64,000 nucleotides of DNA from Arabidopsis thaliana. Taxonomy: Eukaryota; Streptophyta; Magnoliopsida; Brassicales; Brassicaceae. This document shows positions 1 to 13,838 of the stretch, in pieces; position 1 is the first letter of the stretch; each line of letters starts with the position of its first letter. The notes beneath the pieces were generated by a model. The model saw only the letters and a list, made by a program, of their open reading frames with translations, made no database searches and had not been told where the DNA came from. The translations under genes were made by a program, and so were the position numbers. The stretch spans positions 3,286,101 to 3,350,100 of the forward strand of contig NC_003074.8 of the NCBI RefSeq assembly GCF_000001735.4, written 5' to 3'.

Positions 1-176
1 CTTTCTTCAATTTGCCTTTGGTTTCGTTTCGAAAAATCATGTCTTTTCTAAGATTTATCTCCGGTGCTAATCAGAATTAGTCGGTATCTAATGGGTTTCT
101 GAATTATCTGTCTGGTTTGGTATCAGTGTTTAATTGTAATTGAGTTGTTTGGTTCGTTTAGGTGATAAGGATCAAG
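1..176 (+). other. 5' leader of the UTP7-like gene
   Basis: This AT-rich stretch precedes the ATG at 177. It looks like 5' UTR with the end of a leader intron: a pyrimidine-rich run ends in an AG at 160-161. The transcription start is outside or at the window edge. No coding potential is seen. Confidence 0.4.
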
Positions 177-2570
177 ATGGAGATTAGTTCAGAGGATAAC
201 AATCTTATGGAGAAGGTTTTGCCTCCTGTTGAGCAGGTACTAACTTGGTTGGTTTTGAATTCTTAACAGTTTATTATTTGTGGGTTTTGGCAAAGTTGAG
301 GACTTTGATTCAAATTTGTATGCAGGAGAGTGATGTTGAGCTGGAGACTAAAGTTAAGAAATATCTTAGAGGAGAAGGTGCTAATCTTGAGGTATATATA
401 TGTTTATATAGCTTTTGATGATTGTGTCTTTTGGTTGTGAAATGCAGTGGTTGAGTGTTTTCTTTGTGTTCCACAGACATTGAAAGATAAGAAACTAAAG
501 ACTCAACTTGCTTCACGAGAAAAGTTGTATGGGAAGTCTGCCAAAGCTGCTGCTAAAATCGAGAAGGTAAGTTTACTCCTTCATTTAGCTCTGTGTGGAT
601 CTTGTTTGACCCTTTTTCCGGTGCTTCGTGAAGATGAGATAATCTGTTGTGTATCTCTGTTTTCACATCGAGCAACTGTTTTTAATTCTTCTGGTCTTGA
701 TGGTTCAGCTTGTTTTGAGTTCTTAATTATTGTCTTTTGACGTGGTTGTGTTTTTTTGTGTGTGTAGTGGCTCTTGCCTGCTGAGGCAGGTTACTTGGAG
801 ACTGAAGGTCTAGAGAAGACATGGCGAGTAAAGCAGACAGATATTGCCAACGAAGTAGATATATTAAGTTCAAGAAACCAATATGACATAGTGCTCCCAG
901 GTATATATGCTCAATAGCTTTTTCTGAAAGACAATCATATCTTATCTATGTAAAATTTTAAGTTTGGTTAGTCTGTGGGAGAAATATCCTCATTGCAGTT
1001 TGTGCTTCTAATTCATTTTACTGACACCGGTGAACATATGTAGATTTTGGCCCGTACAAACTTGATTTTACTGCAAGTGGTCGGCATATGTTAGCTGGTG
1101 GTCGCAAAGGTCACCTTGCTCTTTTAGACATGATGAATATGAGCTTAATTAAAGAGATTCAGGTCTGCTTTTCTATTTTATCATAATTTTTATCAGTGCT
1201 TGTTATTTGTAAAATTTTATTTGGTTCTCAACAGAAATTGATGATATCTGCAGGTAAGAGAAACAGTACGCGATGTTGCATTCCTGCACAATGATCAATT
1301 CTTTGCAGCTGCACAGAAAAAGTATGTATTTCAATGCTAATACAATAAACATTTTTGGGCCTTGTGATTTGGAGGTGCATGGTCTAATATCTTATCTTGT
1401 CGAATTTTGGCAGGTATGCTTATATTTATGGGAGAGATGGAACTGAGCTGCATTGTTTGAAGGTGAGATTATACATTTCGGTTGAACAAAAGAAACATAT
1501 GCCTAGTGTTCTTGGTTATTGACTCTAAACTTTGTCTATCCCAGGAACGTGGTCCAGTGGCCAGACTTCGGTTCCTAAAGAACCATTTCCTGCTTGCATC
1601 AGTAAACATGTCTGGGCAGCTACATTATCAAGATGTAACCCATGGAGGCATGGTCGCTAGTATCCGAACAGGTAAAGGCCGAACAGATGTAATGGAAGTG
1701 AATCCTTACAATAGTGTTGTTGGCTTGGGACATTCCGGTGGAACTGTCACAATGTGGAAACCCACTAGCCAAGCACCTCTTGTCCAGATGCAGTGTCACC
1801 CTGGGCCAGTGTCATCTGTCGCATTTCATCCAAATGGTCATCTCATGGCTACATCCGGTAAAGAGCGTAAAATCAAGATCTGGGATTTACGTAAATTCGA
1901 GGAAGTTCAGACTATTCACAGTTTTCATGCAAAAACGCTGAGTTTCAGTCAGAAAGGTTTGCTAGCAGCTGGAACTGGATCGTTTGTTCAGATTTTAGGA
2001 GATTCGAGTGGTGGTTCTTCACATAACTACACTAGATACATGAACCACTCGATGGTGAAAGGTTATCAAATCGAGAAGGTTATGTTCAGACCATATGAGG
2101 ATGTTATTGGAATTGGTCACTCGATGGGTTGGTCTAGCATTCTAATTCCAGGGTCTGGAGAACCCAATTTCGATTCTTGGGTGGCTAATCCATTTGAAAC
2201 ATCGAAACAGAGACGGGAGAAGGAAGTCCATTCGCTTCTTGATAAACTTCCACCTGAGACAATCATGCTGGACCCTTCAAAGATTGGTGCGATGAGACCC
2301 TCTAGGAGGAAAGAGAAGCCATCAAGAGGAGAGATAGAAGCTGAGAAGGAGGTGGCCATAGAAGCAGCAAAGAGCACTGAGCTGAAGAACAAGACGAAAG
2401 GAAGGAATAAGCCGAGCAAGCGGACTAAGAAGAAGAAAGAGATGGTGGAGAATGCAAAGCGAACATTCCCGGAGCAAGAGCACAATACCGCGATTAAGAA
2501 GAGAAGAATCGTAGAAGATGCTGCTGCTGAGCTACCAACGAGTTTAAAAAGGTTTGCCAGGAAAAACTGA
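177..2570 (+). CDS. UTP7: WD40 protein, U3 snoRNP / UTP7-like (WDR46/BING4 family)
   Basis: Nucleolar WD40 protein of the small-subunit processome, expected to act in 18S pre-rRNA processing. I assemble eight exons: 177-236, 326-391, 477-566, 768-900, 1044-1162, 1254-1321, 1414-1462 and 1545-2570. Every intron is GT-AG and the joined frame is 536 codons plus stop. The middle of the protein shows WD40 blades, with signatures such as IKIWDLRKF in the last exon. After the propeller comes a BING4 C-terminal (BING4CT) segment rich in GIGHSMG and PNFDSW-type motifs. The C-terminus is a Lys/Arg-rich tail (KRTKKKKE) typical of nucleolar proteins. The start is the first ATG after the leader intron. 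Family assignment is by recall of WDR46/Utp7 homologues; the processome role is inferred from that family. Confidence 0.93.
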
Positions 2571-3815
2571 ATGGGTTTTCCACCTTGAGGCTTGAGCGTT
2601 TTGATTATCTTTCTCCTCACTTTTGGCAATTTTGTAGTATGGGAATTGTTACGAACTTACGATATTGAAGTTTTGTTTTTAGACAGGAAGACAGAACATC
2701 GAACTATGTAATGAGGCTATGTTATATTTTCTAATTCTATTCAATATGAAATAGCAAATCAGCAAAATAAACAATTAAGCAAAAAGTTGCAGTACTTCAA
2801 TTGAAGACAACAAATTCTTTTACTTGAAATATCTACTTAAATAATTCTCACCGTAGATGTAGATTTAATTTCTTTTCAGAACATTCCACATATGTATTTC
2901 AAAAAGAACCCAACTTAAATAACAACTATATGACTCCATAACTTTAAAACTAAACTGCATTTTTTGTTCACTAGTTAGTTGCTCCATTGACAATAATAAA
3001 TTGAGCATAGCAGATTTTTTGTAAGAAAAAAGTTATGATACTACATTTGATGGCCCTCATCTTCTGTGTAATTAGGTTAAACTTTTTTTTGTTCTCCTGT
3101 GTAATTGTATACTTGTTTCCTCTGTATATACAATTTAAATGATATATCCATGATTATAAACTAAACCAAGAAAAAGAAGTTTATAACACAAGGAACAGCA
3201 AGTTCGACGGGAACCGGATAATACAGAAGCATCGTAAAATAAAAAGCTGAGAAACATTCATTCTTCAACAGGTTCATGTACAAGTGAGATAATCAAAGCC
3301 CTCTTAGTTAACCAAGGCTTCCATGCGTCGGACCACTTCCCCATTGGACCGGAGGTGCAAATAAAAATTAGGACAAATAAATATAGGCTGGCTGGCGAAC
3401 AACGGATCAAGTTCAAGGTTCGAGCTATAGATTTTTGTCGATAGGCTTGGGTTCGAATCGAAAACATTTTATCTAATTTTATGGCCCAATAGAGAGTGTT
3501 TCCAAGGCCTACTCAAAATCTCCATTATTATTATTATTATTATTTTCTTACAGCTAATTTTATTTTTAATTAACGAAGAAGAAGAAATGATGAAGAAAGT
3601 GTCACATTCATTCCTCCGATTCTTCTTCTTCACCTCCCCTTCTTCGAATTTCTCTCCTTCCCTTTTCATCCTTTTGAAATTTCTCGTCTTTCTTCTTCGA
3701 AATTGGAAACTCACAGCAGCACCTGAAAAATAACATCATAAGCTTCAAGATCCAATTTGGGTCGTTCTGTGTTTTCTTCTGATGGGTCTCGTCGAAATGT
3801 AGAACAAGTTTGGAG
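2571..3815. other. Intergenic region between UTP7-like gene and PDK1
   Basis: It holds the 3' UTR of the WD40 gene, AT-rich spacer, an (ATT)n microsatellite near 3522-3543 and a CT/GAA-rich leader upstream of PDK1 (about 3570-3815). A minus-strand 28-codon frame at 3258-3344 is discussed in the findings; it is not called as a gene. Confidence 0.5.
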
Positions 3816-6329
3816 ATGTTGACAATGGACAAGGAATTTGATTCAAAGCTTACTCTTCAAGGGAATTCATCTTCAAATGGTGAAACTATTTCCAGAAGCA
3901 AAAGCTTCGCCTTTAAGGCTCCTCAGGAGAATTTCACTTACCATGATTTCGAGCTCGGCAAGATCTATGGCGTTGGCTCTTATTCTAAGGTTTCATTTTT
4001 TCTATTCTTTTCACATTTTTTTTCCTGTAAAAATCTCATCTTTTCTGCAATTTGGTTTGAATCATGAATCAATTCATATCTTGGAGATTTTTTATGGGAA
4101 ATGGAAAACTTTTTCATTGCTCTAAGTTAACTTTAGCTGGATTCTGCTTATGTGTAATTGAATCAGGTTGTTAGGGCGAAGAAGAAGGATAATGGAACTG
4201 TGTATGCCTTGAAGATCATGGACAAAAAGTTTATCACCAAGGAGAATAAAACAGCTTATGTCAAATTGGAGAGGATTGTTCTTGATCAACTCGAACATCC
4301 CGGGATTGTGAAACTCTTCTTTACGTTTCAGGATACACAATCACTATGTAGGTAGTTTCTATTCAAGTGGCTTTGTTTCAGTAGACCATTAATTGTTTTC
4401 ACTAGTGTGTGTGTTTGAAAGGCTGTAATTATGAGTGATACTGGGTCATTCTCATTTTTGTAGACATGGCGCTTGAGTCTTGTGAAGGTGGGGAACTTTT
4501 CGACCAAATCACCAGAGTAAGATATTATTTGAGAATCTAGGAGATTGATTCATATTCTCAAAATGTAGTTGCGTTATGGTTTTGTTTTGTGTTTGGCAGA
4601 AAGGTCGTCTATCTGAGGATGAAGCTCGGTTCTACAGTGCAGAAGTTGTTGATGCTCTTGAGTATATACATAATATGGGACTGATACATCGAGATATTAA
4701 GGTAGCTTCTCTTTCACATATCATCTCTTATAAGATCCAACAAGGGCATCATTTTGCTAACAATTATCCCTTAATTTTGATTGTGTAGCCGGAGAATCTG
4801 TTGTTAACTTTAGATGGGCACATAAAGATTGCTGATTTTGGTAGCGTAAAGCCAATGCAAGACAGCCAAATCACAGTGCTTCCTAATGCGGCTTCTGGTA
4901 ATATGAAGTTCATGATCCTTTTTCTATATTCTTGAGCTTAAGGTCTTTTCGATAGTTGTGTAAACTTGTGAATTATGCAGATGATAAGGCGTGCACTTTT
5001 GTCGGGACGGCTGCATATGTTCCTCCTGAAGTTCTAAACTCCTCTCCAGCAACGTTCGGGTAAGAGTTTTGTGTTAGAACAAACTTTGACCACTATGTGA
5101 TGAATATATGGAGTTTTTTTTTTTTGAAGTAGTCTTTTAGTTATGTGGATTACTACATATCCTCTTACTTAGAACAATTTTTCTTTGGTATTTCTGGAAC
5201 TTATTCAAACAGAAATGATCTCTGGGCACTCGGCTGCACTCTGTACCAAATGCTTTCAGGAACTTCCCCATTCAAGGATGCAAGTGAATGGCTGATTTTC
5301 CAAAGAATTATAGCTAGAGATATAAAGTTTCCAAATCATTTCTCAGAAGCAGCAAGAGACCTCATCGACCGATTGCTAGTAAGATAGGCTTCACTTTTAG
5401 CCAGTCTTTTCTAGATCAAAAGTCATCGTTATAATTGTTTTGTTGTGGTTATGGTTCATTTCAGGATACAGATCCTAGTAGAAGACCAGGAGCTGGATCA
5501 GAAGGTTATGATTCTCTCAAGAGACATCCTTTCTTCAAGGGAGTTGACTGGAAGAACCTAAGGTCACAAACTCCTCCAAAACTAGCTCCAGATCCTGCGG
5601 TATTTACCTTCTTTAGTTACTTCTAATTGCCGCACCAAAAAAATTCCCGTCTTGTCCTTCTCTTGAGTCAGTTTTATCTTTTTCAGTCTCAATCAGCATC
5701 TCCTGAGAGGGACGGTTCTCCATGGAATCCAACACATGTTGGAGATACCTCAGTCTTGCAGAACGATGGACACAATGGACTCTCTGAATCCTCAGGTTCC
5801 ATAACTCGGCTTGCCTCCATAGACTCTTTCGATTCAAGATGGTGAGACTCTCCTAGGCTTTTACTTCTTTTTCACGAAAACTCTCAGTTTTAAAATCTAA
5901 CTTGGTTTTCTAATGTTTGAATCGTAATGTAACAGGCAACAGTTTCTAGAACCGGGAGAATCGGTTCTAATGATATCAGCAGTGAAGAAGCTACAGAAAA
6001 TCACAAGTAAGAAGGTGCAGCTAATACTCACCAACAAACCAAGACTGATATACGTTGACCCATCAAAGCTTGTAGTAAAAGGGAATATTATCTGGTCTGA
6101 TAACTCCAACGACCTCAACGTTCAAGTCTCAAGTCCTTCCCATTTCAAGATTTGCACAGTAATACCCAATCCAATGGCTCCCTTGTTCAGGTTTTTTCCT
6201 CTGCAATTGAAATGTGATTGTTGATTCTTGTTTTTGTTTTGGCAGCCGAAGAAAGTTTTATCGTTTGAAGATGCGAAGCAAAGAGCTTTGCAGTGGAAAA
6301 AGGCAATCGAAACTCTTCAAAACCGTTGA
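3816..6329 (+). CDS. PDK2: 3-phosphoinositide-dependent protein kinase 1 (second Arabidopsis copy)
   Basis: AGC master kinase that phosphorylates the activation loop of other AGC kinases downstream of phospholipid signals. Eleven exons: 3816-3989, 4167-4347, 4464-4516, 4600-4701, 4789-4897, 4981-5059, 5213-5378, 5465-5599, 5687-5841, 5936-6158 and 6246-6329, giving 486 codons. The kinase domain begins near residue 40 (glycine loop GVGSYSKV). It has the ATP lysine about K74 in ALKIMDKK, the catalytic loop HRDIKPEN (D168) and DFG at 186-188. A C-terminal PH domain (about 370-480) contains the [17 protein letters not shown] stretch. I start at the first ATG (3816); a second in-frame ATG lies three codons on. 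Also known as PDK1.2 (AT3G10540). Part of this gene was copied to 20.5 kb. Neighbour MTM1 converges on it. Confidence 0.96.
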
Positions 6330-7109
6330 GACTCGTAGCTGATGGTGTCAATTCATTAAGTTCCTATTTTATTTTTCCTCCCTTTTCTTTAATTCAATTG
6401 ATTACATCTCATATGCAAAGAGAAGAAGAGTCTTCTCTGCATTCAAGACATGCCTCGGGCCGTAGGTTTCTTCTCCGATCCCAGAAGATGATAACTAAGA
6501 GTTGCATTACTCTGTTTTGGGTCCAGTGTCAGATTTATGAATGACAGTAACCAAAGTAAAAGTGTAAAACCTAAGCTAATATGGATCGGTTTGCTGTTTC
6601 AATTTCGGTTTGGTTCCGTGTTACTCAATTATATTTGGTTTAAGTTCTTTCATTCGGTTTTCTGTCCAAGATGAAGAGAGATGGAGAGAGTTAAAAGAGT
6701 TATTGTACGACTCATCAACTTGCGCAAACACAACACAAATTGTACCAAAGTTTGTCTGTTTCGATTCTCTTAGATGAATAATCAACTAGGGTTATTATAA
6801 GAAACTTAAAAGGCTAATAGTAGATTTATATGAAACTGTACATCACTTTCAATTTTTGTTTTTAACCAAAAAGAATCATAAATCTAAATCAAATATTTTG
6901 AGGTTAAGAAAAACTGATGCTTTTAGTTTTAGCTATACACAAGAGTAAAAAAAAAAGAAGATGTGACTCCCTTGTTCCAAAAACTAAGGGTGTCAGTTTA
7001 TATGGTTATGCTCCCGCCATTTCTTCCGACGGTTTTTTATTGATGATTCTGATCCTCCACTGGCTTTATTCTGTTTAAAAATTACATCTTCCTTCGGATT
7101 CTGATTCAC
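6330..7109. other. Convergent 3' region between PDK1 and MTM1
   Basis: It contains the 3' UTRs of both converging genes and AT-rich spacer. Poly(A) runs occur near 6947-6960. No further gene is seen. Confidence 0.5.
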
Positions 7110-10100
7110 TCATTTAGGTTGGAAATAGCTATCGTAGATGGCAAGCCGATCAAACGCATCAAAATTTGCTTTTAACCCGACAAACTGACTTCCGACATGA
7201 GCACATCCTACTTCAGGCCATCGACATACTCCTTCTCTTGTACGCAATGGACACAACGCTTCACAAACTCGCCCTTTCGGGTTTCCAGATGTATTTTCTT
7301 CAGGCATTAGTGAGATTGATACAGAAACATCTGAGTTGTTCCCGTGTCTGTTTCGTCTCCTAGGGTTATTCTCCAGAGAGCTCCTTGGGTCATCTTCGAC
7401 ATCAGATGTGGTGAAGTTAATCTTGCACCCGAGTGATTGTACTGCTCGGGTTAAAGCTGCATATTCCTTGGTAGCTCGATTTGCTGATTCTCTAGCTACC
7501 CAACTCAAATGCCTTTCTCTTAGCAACTCTGCACTTAATGACTCCATTGCGAAAGATATCTCGTCCACTCTTCTTTCTGCTGCTTCTTTCTCCTGTTTCA
7601 AATCAATTAGAATGTTAAAAACTTTGATACATTATAGAGCCATAGAGAGCAGGTAAGGGAGATTAGTTAATTAAGTTACCTTTTGCATTTCGGAATATTT
7701 CACTGTCATGGCTCTACATTGGACTCCAATATCTGCAGCTTTAGCTTCCTCAGGACAAGCCCACCGGAGATGGAACTGGGGCCAAAGGGTAGGAGCTAGA
7801 GATGCTGCAGGAGGTAGTAATGGGCCGTCATACTTCAAAGGATCATAGAATGGGTTACAATGGACATGAGAAGTTGCACTAAATGAACGCAGATCAGTCA
7901 AGTACGCCCATAGGCATCCACAGGCATCAGCAATCCCACATTGTTCCCTCTCTTTTTCACTGAAATTTACACCAGCTCAGATATTGATAAATCATAATAC
8001 CAATTATTTTCAGAATCACTTCAGTTTGGAGCTTCAAAAGAAAGTTTTACCTGTTGCATAAGAAGTTCCCAAAACGACATGAAAGCAAGCAATCCATAAA
8101 ATCTACCAGGAAAGTCTGCAACACCAAATATGAAGGCAAATGACTACACTATTATTACTGGAAGAAGTTGAACATGAAATCTTCAGAAATATGTTTGACT
8201 TCATACATACCGGAGAAAACTCAAAAGCACAAGGATACATCCGCATTAGCTGTGAAACGCTATCAATCCACTGGAAACACATAGATGTAAACATACTATA
8301 AGCTGTTGGTCTGCCAACCCATTGAAATAGATCTAAACAAACCAAAAGTATTACTATAATTGCAAGAGGAATAATTGCTCGGTCACCTGCATAAATATAG
8401 GTGAATAATTGTTATGCCCATGGGAAGAGCTTGAAGATTGTGAGGCTGCTGATCCTGAAGACTGACGCACAGGAGATGAAGGGAAACTTCCAGCAGACGA
8501 AGACTGCCTAGGAAAGTCAAAATTACCAGATCCTGATATGTTAGGCATTCCTACACGATCCGAAAATGGGTGACCAAAAGCAAGCCAATCCTTTTCGACA
8601 AGAGCCTGATGTGAGGTTAATAGAAAAGATTAAATAAGACAACAGGGTAGGGAACAAGAATCTCATATAGAATGTTGATGCACAATTAGTTGGAAAGAAC
8701 ATATGAATGATACAGTAACATCTTCATAGGGTGCATAGCAAACATGAATGGATACTAAGAATAGAATTTGATATGGTACTCCAAGAAAAGTTTTACAATT
8801 GTAAACCATTAAATTATGCTATGATACTTCAAAAGTAAGAACCCAGAAACACCAAATAGCACAGGGAATACCTGAAACCCAGCAAAAGTTCTGTAGTATG
8901 GATCAAGCAATAAGCACGCAAGAGAAACAAGCTGAGTTGTTCTGTCCCATCCATCACTGCGCAATGACATACGAAGAGTCATGATATAACAAATAATCTT
9001 TTTCACCCTGATGATAATAGAAGGTTTTCTACAAACAGACGTATATTCATCTTATCACGAGGACAGAAATTGGTTAAGCAGTTGGCCGGTGATGTGAGTC
9101 AAGGTAGCTAACCTGCAGTGCACAAGAACTGATGCCGACTCCATAGCAACACGTGCAGCAATCCATGCTGCACCAGCTAAGACGCTCTGGATGTGTATCA
9201 ACCAGCCACTATCTCCAAGTAAAGATACTGAAGCAGACATACTACTAAGATTACCTCCTCCCCAGGTCCAACCACCGTGTCTCTGCAGAATTCACACATA
9301 CATATATCTTAATGATACGCAACATAAAAATATTATATATCATATTGTATCCCCTCAAAGAAATCCGTCAAAAAAGTTACTTGATATTCAGTACTTACCA
9401 AGAACGATGATCTCCCATCGGATGATGTTGTACCGTGCATATCTAAATAATCTCTAACGCGGGAAAAGCTCTCCCTCATTGCATGTATGTTGTCTATGCC
9501 AAAGAAAACAATCTGAAGAAAGAAACATAGTCACTAAAATCATGGAATTCCAGAAGATCAAGACTTTAATAATCAAACCACCAAGACCATTCACTAACTT
9601 CAGATTGAAAATAATTGGAAGATGATTCTGAGCCACCTCCCATTGCTCCATTGGCTAATGCATTTTTCCTAGGTCTTGCATCAGCAATATAAAGCTTCCT
9701 ACAAAGTAAAAACAAAAACAAGATGAGATAAGTGCATCTTTGTAACTATAAACCACATGAGTTGAGTTCAACACATACTTGTAAATGAAAAGGAAAAAAA
9801 ACTGTCAACCATATTGGTTATCTAACAGCAGGTATTTTAATAGTAACCAAACAGACATTTTGATGCATTTAGAAGATGATCTCGCGTCCAGCAAGCCCCA
9901 CAAAAGTGCTAATTTCCCTTTGTGAGATGCATTCGTGATTCATAAATTTTAAATCTTTATAACGAAACATAAAATACAAGACATGTAAGAGTTAACCATA
10001 TTAAGCTCACCTTCGTTCTCCCTTAGCACCAGGTAACTGAGAGCAGAATGCAGCAACTAGTTTTTCATCAAGATTACTGTTGGATAAAATAAAACAAATC

Positions 10101-12352
10101 AATAGTCAGAATCTAGTGCGTCTAGAAAATTTGAAATCCAAAACTAAAACAAAATGTTATCAAAAATGTCTCCTCGTGAAATTGAAAGTTTTATATACCT
10201 CCTCATATTCATCATAAGACCCACTAAAGGTTGTGATGAGCGTGCAATCACAGCTCCACTTCCTGCAATTGAGGTTAAGATCAAAATCAGTATATCATTT
10301 TGGAAGCAATACAACCACAATTAAAATGGAAGCAACCAAAAGTCCAAAATATCTGCCTTCCTACCTGGCTGACACCATGTGATCACAGGTAAGCGACATC
10401 TTGCCCGGAAAGAACACGCCTGGAGCAGCTCTGCATCACTATCAGCAACAGTGACTTGTTATTTTTTTATTATTTATCAATACTCAAATAGGAACATGGT
10501 CTTTACACGCAAAACGAGATATGGCAAACCAGTGAAGAGGATTATTCTGGAAAGCTCGTAAAATATGAACATAGAACCACTCAAAAGTCTAGGAGGTATT
10601 GATAGAGACTTCTTTAAATCCCTGACAAGATATTGGTGTCCTACCTTATGGATTTTGGAATCATAAAAGCAAATGGATAAGTCTGACACAAGTTGTAATT
10701 GGAGTTCAAGTCGCTTATTCGCCACAGCTCATTGGACAATGTGAACGCACCATCTTCAATCATATCCATTGATGCTCGTATTGAACTTTTTCCGAGAAGA
10801 CGGAAATATTCATTAAGCAATCTTTCCTTTGGGTTTGCGTTACCAAATTTGGAAGGCCCGCATGCAAAAGTATATAGATCCCAAACTCTCTCTGGCTTGG
10901 TACACTTCAGTAATGCATCAAACACATTACGTCTCTGCAAATGTAAGTTTTGAAGGTTAGACAGAATTTACGGAGAAATGACTAAGGCAGCATAAGAGGA
11001 AGTGAGAGTTTCACCTGCTTGGTGCGAGGACGAAAGCCATAAACAATTATCCTCATGTCTTTGCCTGCAAGATGAAAGTGATCATAACATATAATGTCAA
11101 GTAAAGATACAAGACGCATCAAATAAAGATGTAAGAGAAGTAGAAAACACTTCAACCAACATCACTGTGGGAAGATGTCCATTGTCCAAGATAATATTGG
11201 GACGTCAAGAATCAAGGAAAAAAAACATGAAACACAATTCAACGTCATAGCGAATATTAAGCTATGACGTGAAAACCAGGTGAAACAAAACTTAGGGGAA
11301 ATCAAATCTAGCAAACAATAAAATCCGGTCACATACCAGTGACCTGTAAAAGACGTCTTGGTGGAATCTTGTCAGACTGACGGGGACTTGATTGAACTTT
11401 CAGAACCTATGAACACATCACCCATCAATCAGAAAATGCACAGACTTAACAATATAAAACCCTAGAGCCTAACTTAAATAGTATTAATCAAATAGCTCTG
11501 TCCCCAGGGGTGTATAGCAACTGACCATTTTGTTAAACTTCTCAATAGTTGCCAATGGAATTGTACCAAGTGGAATGACTTTTCTGGTTCCTTCACTCTT
11601 CACAAAAGAGAAACAAAGAATATATTGATCAACAGTACTTAAAAACTAAAGGCCTAATCCTGAAATAGTGAAATATAAGTAAGTTCAAGATCTGTATAAT
11701 TACATTGGCCAGAAAAAATAGATCAAATGCATATAAGAAACAGAGGAAAGATAATATCATACCAAAAAAAGAATACGGAAATTAGTCACCAAAAGGGTTC
11801 CTGCCTCATCGGTGTTAATAAGCACAACTCCATAACCCTGCAAATAAAGTCCAAAATCATATTACTTCAACAACATATTCTTCACACTAGTATCATGGAC
11901 AAATGCAAATTGCATACCAAGTCTCAAATTCAATAGCCGGATATGGTAACAAAAATTCAAATAAAAGAGACACTTTGACCAACTCTACCTCGACGATGAC
12001 CCTCTCCGATTCCAGCAAGCAACTCAAATTCGAGAAAGAACCTGACCCTGAAGTTGACTGCGACCAATCAAAAGAGAACCAAAGCAGAAATTGTTTGAGC
12101 AATCAATTTCAATACAATAACCAAATTATGAGCTTTTTGGATACGAAAAAAGAAACGACATTCACGTGATGTCTGTGTAATTGTGGGTTAAAAGGGGAAA
12201 AAGCGTGAATCAGGAGAGAATTGAGAGCAAATTACATCGAGTTTGGTCCATTCAAGCGTGTCCCAACTACCGGTACCATCCATCTTTTCTGATTCCGAAG
12301 AATAATCACGCAGCGACCTTACTCGCCCAGACGGTGGTCTCGGCGGCGTCAT
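7110..12352 (-). CDS. MTM1: Myotubularin-type phosphoinositide 3-phosphatase
   Basis: Lipid phosphatase expected to remove the 3-phosphate from PI3P and PI(3,5)P2 on endomembranes. Nineteen exons from the high end: 12352-12236, 12057-11989, 11837-11763, 11597-11526, 11406-11337, 11064-11015, 10934-10645, 10438-10365, 10262-10199, 10076-10011, 9698-9599, 9512-9399, 9282-9113, 8956-8872, 8605-8387, 8270-8211, 8115-8051, 7959-7680 and 7592-7110. They total 840 codons. A GRAM/PH-like segment occupies roughly residues 40-150. The catalytic CX5R loop is CSDGWDRT at about 443-450, split by an intron just after its Cys. A Glu/Arg-rich coiled coil follows near 675-710 and the C-terminus is Cys-rich. 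I use the ATG at 12352; upstream frame is not needed. All introns read as GT-AG. Symbol by recall (AT3G10550). Confidence 0.95.
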
Positions 12353-13838
12353 GAAAAAGGGGGGAGAGAAAGAGACGGTGACGAGGCTTCTGGTGATCAC
12401 CTGCCGATCAACGGAGCAAAACGACGGATTTGTTTCGCCACACCAATCAATTAATACGACACTGTTTTGGTTTGGTACGAAGTTGTCGTTTTTTTCCTTT
12501 TGTACTTTATTTTGTTTAGTGTTATCTATTTGTATTTATCGGCAACCAAAAAAAAAAAAAATCAAGGCAAAATAATCTGAGGTCAATCAAAATATTTACC
12601 AAAATATTTTTCCATAATAATTCTTTATCTTAACGCTAATTTAGAAATTTAACTAAAGTTAAATTATTCAAAATACTGTTTTTCGTATTAGATATAATGT
12701 ACGAAATGTTTTTCTTATATAAAGTTAAATTTTGGACGGTAGAAGAACTTATCTCTAGTTGTGCACAATTATATGTCACCGTCTTAACAACAAAAAGTCA
12801 CAAACTACTAAATAATCCACAGGTGTTTATCAACAATTTGAATTGTATTAAACATCAACATCAATAATCTTCAAAGCCATGTCACCTGAATTATCCAAGT
12901 TGAATTTATAAAAGACCAAAATTACCTGCAACACTCTGTCGGTTCAGAAAAATTCCGCAATCGTTTCCCCCTTGATTTATAATAGTATATTTCTCATTAG
13001 TTTTTACCTAAAAAATAATAATTTCAGCATATTAAAATTAATCACTAAACCCCGGAATACTTGAAAATAGAAAATACATGACTAAAAAAAAAAGTAAAAG
13101 AAAAAAAAAGCACACACTACTTTTTGCACCATTTCCCGGTGCTCTTCGAATGTCCGTTCCTCAATACATATGTACCACTTCAATCCAAAAGATATGTCGG
13201 TACTAATTTGTAAAATTATAACCACTTTAAAACCTAACTAAGTCAATATTCTATAACACATAGCATGTTGCCTCCTCTTACCACTTAAAAAACACTACAA
13301 CATGTTATATGTTTTCAACCATTGTAACTCGTTATCCTCTCGAGCTGATCGGCCAAATCAGCTTTTTAAGCAATCAATCTTGCGTGGTTTTTGCAGTAAC
13401 TTATAAGAAACGTTTCCATATAATGCTGAGCCCATTCTCAATTTCCATCAGATTATATAACGTCTAACTGTTTCTAAGTAATGATTTTATACTCCATATA
13501 ACATATAACCGATTGCTATAACATGCTGTATACACGTCTAATATGATTATTATACATGTAAATAAATGAAACTATATCGCAAATAGAAATGGTAAGCAAT
13601 AATGCGAAGGCGTTAAAAAGATAATTATACGAAGAAATAGGAAAACAAACATCAAATTAAGATTTACAAGTCAAGTAACGACCGTTACGGCTTTATAACA
13701 TTGACGATTAACCTAACAAAAATTATTTGCCTACTACAAAAATATTTCAGTCTTATAATTATAAAGCTTCCTCTTTTCTTCTTCTTCAATTCATCCGAAG
13801 CTAAAAGAAAACACTAGAGGAGGTGAAGATTTTTAAAA
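12353..13838. other. Intergenic region between MTM1 and CYP77A7 (divergent promoters)
   Basis: About 1.5 kb of AT-rich DNA separates two divergent genes. It carries both promoters. A TATA-like stretch lies near 13755-13766, about 75 bp before the CYP77A7 ATG, followed by a CT-rich leader. Homopolymer A runs occur at 12548-12560 and 13084-13110. No other gene is seen. Confidence 0.5.

Noticed and set aside
2117..2629. 170-codon minus-strand frame
   Set aside because: It is antisense to the last coding exon of the UTP7-like gene and is explained by the composition of that exon.
3440..3475. GGTTCGAATC motif like a tRNA T-loop
   Set aside because: No pairing T stem, acceptor stem or anticodon arm can be folded around it.
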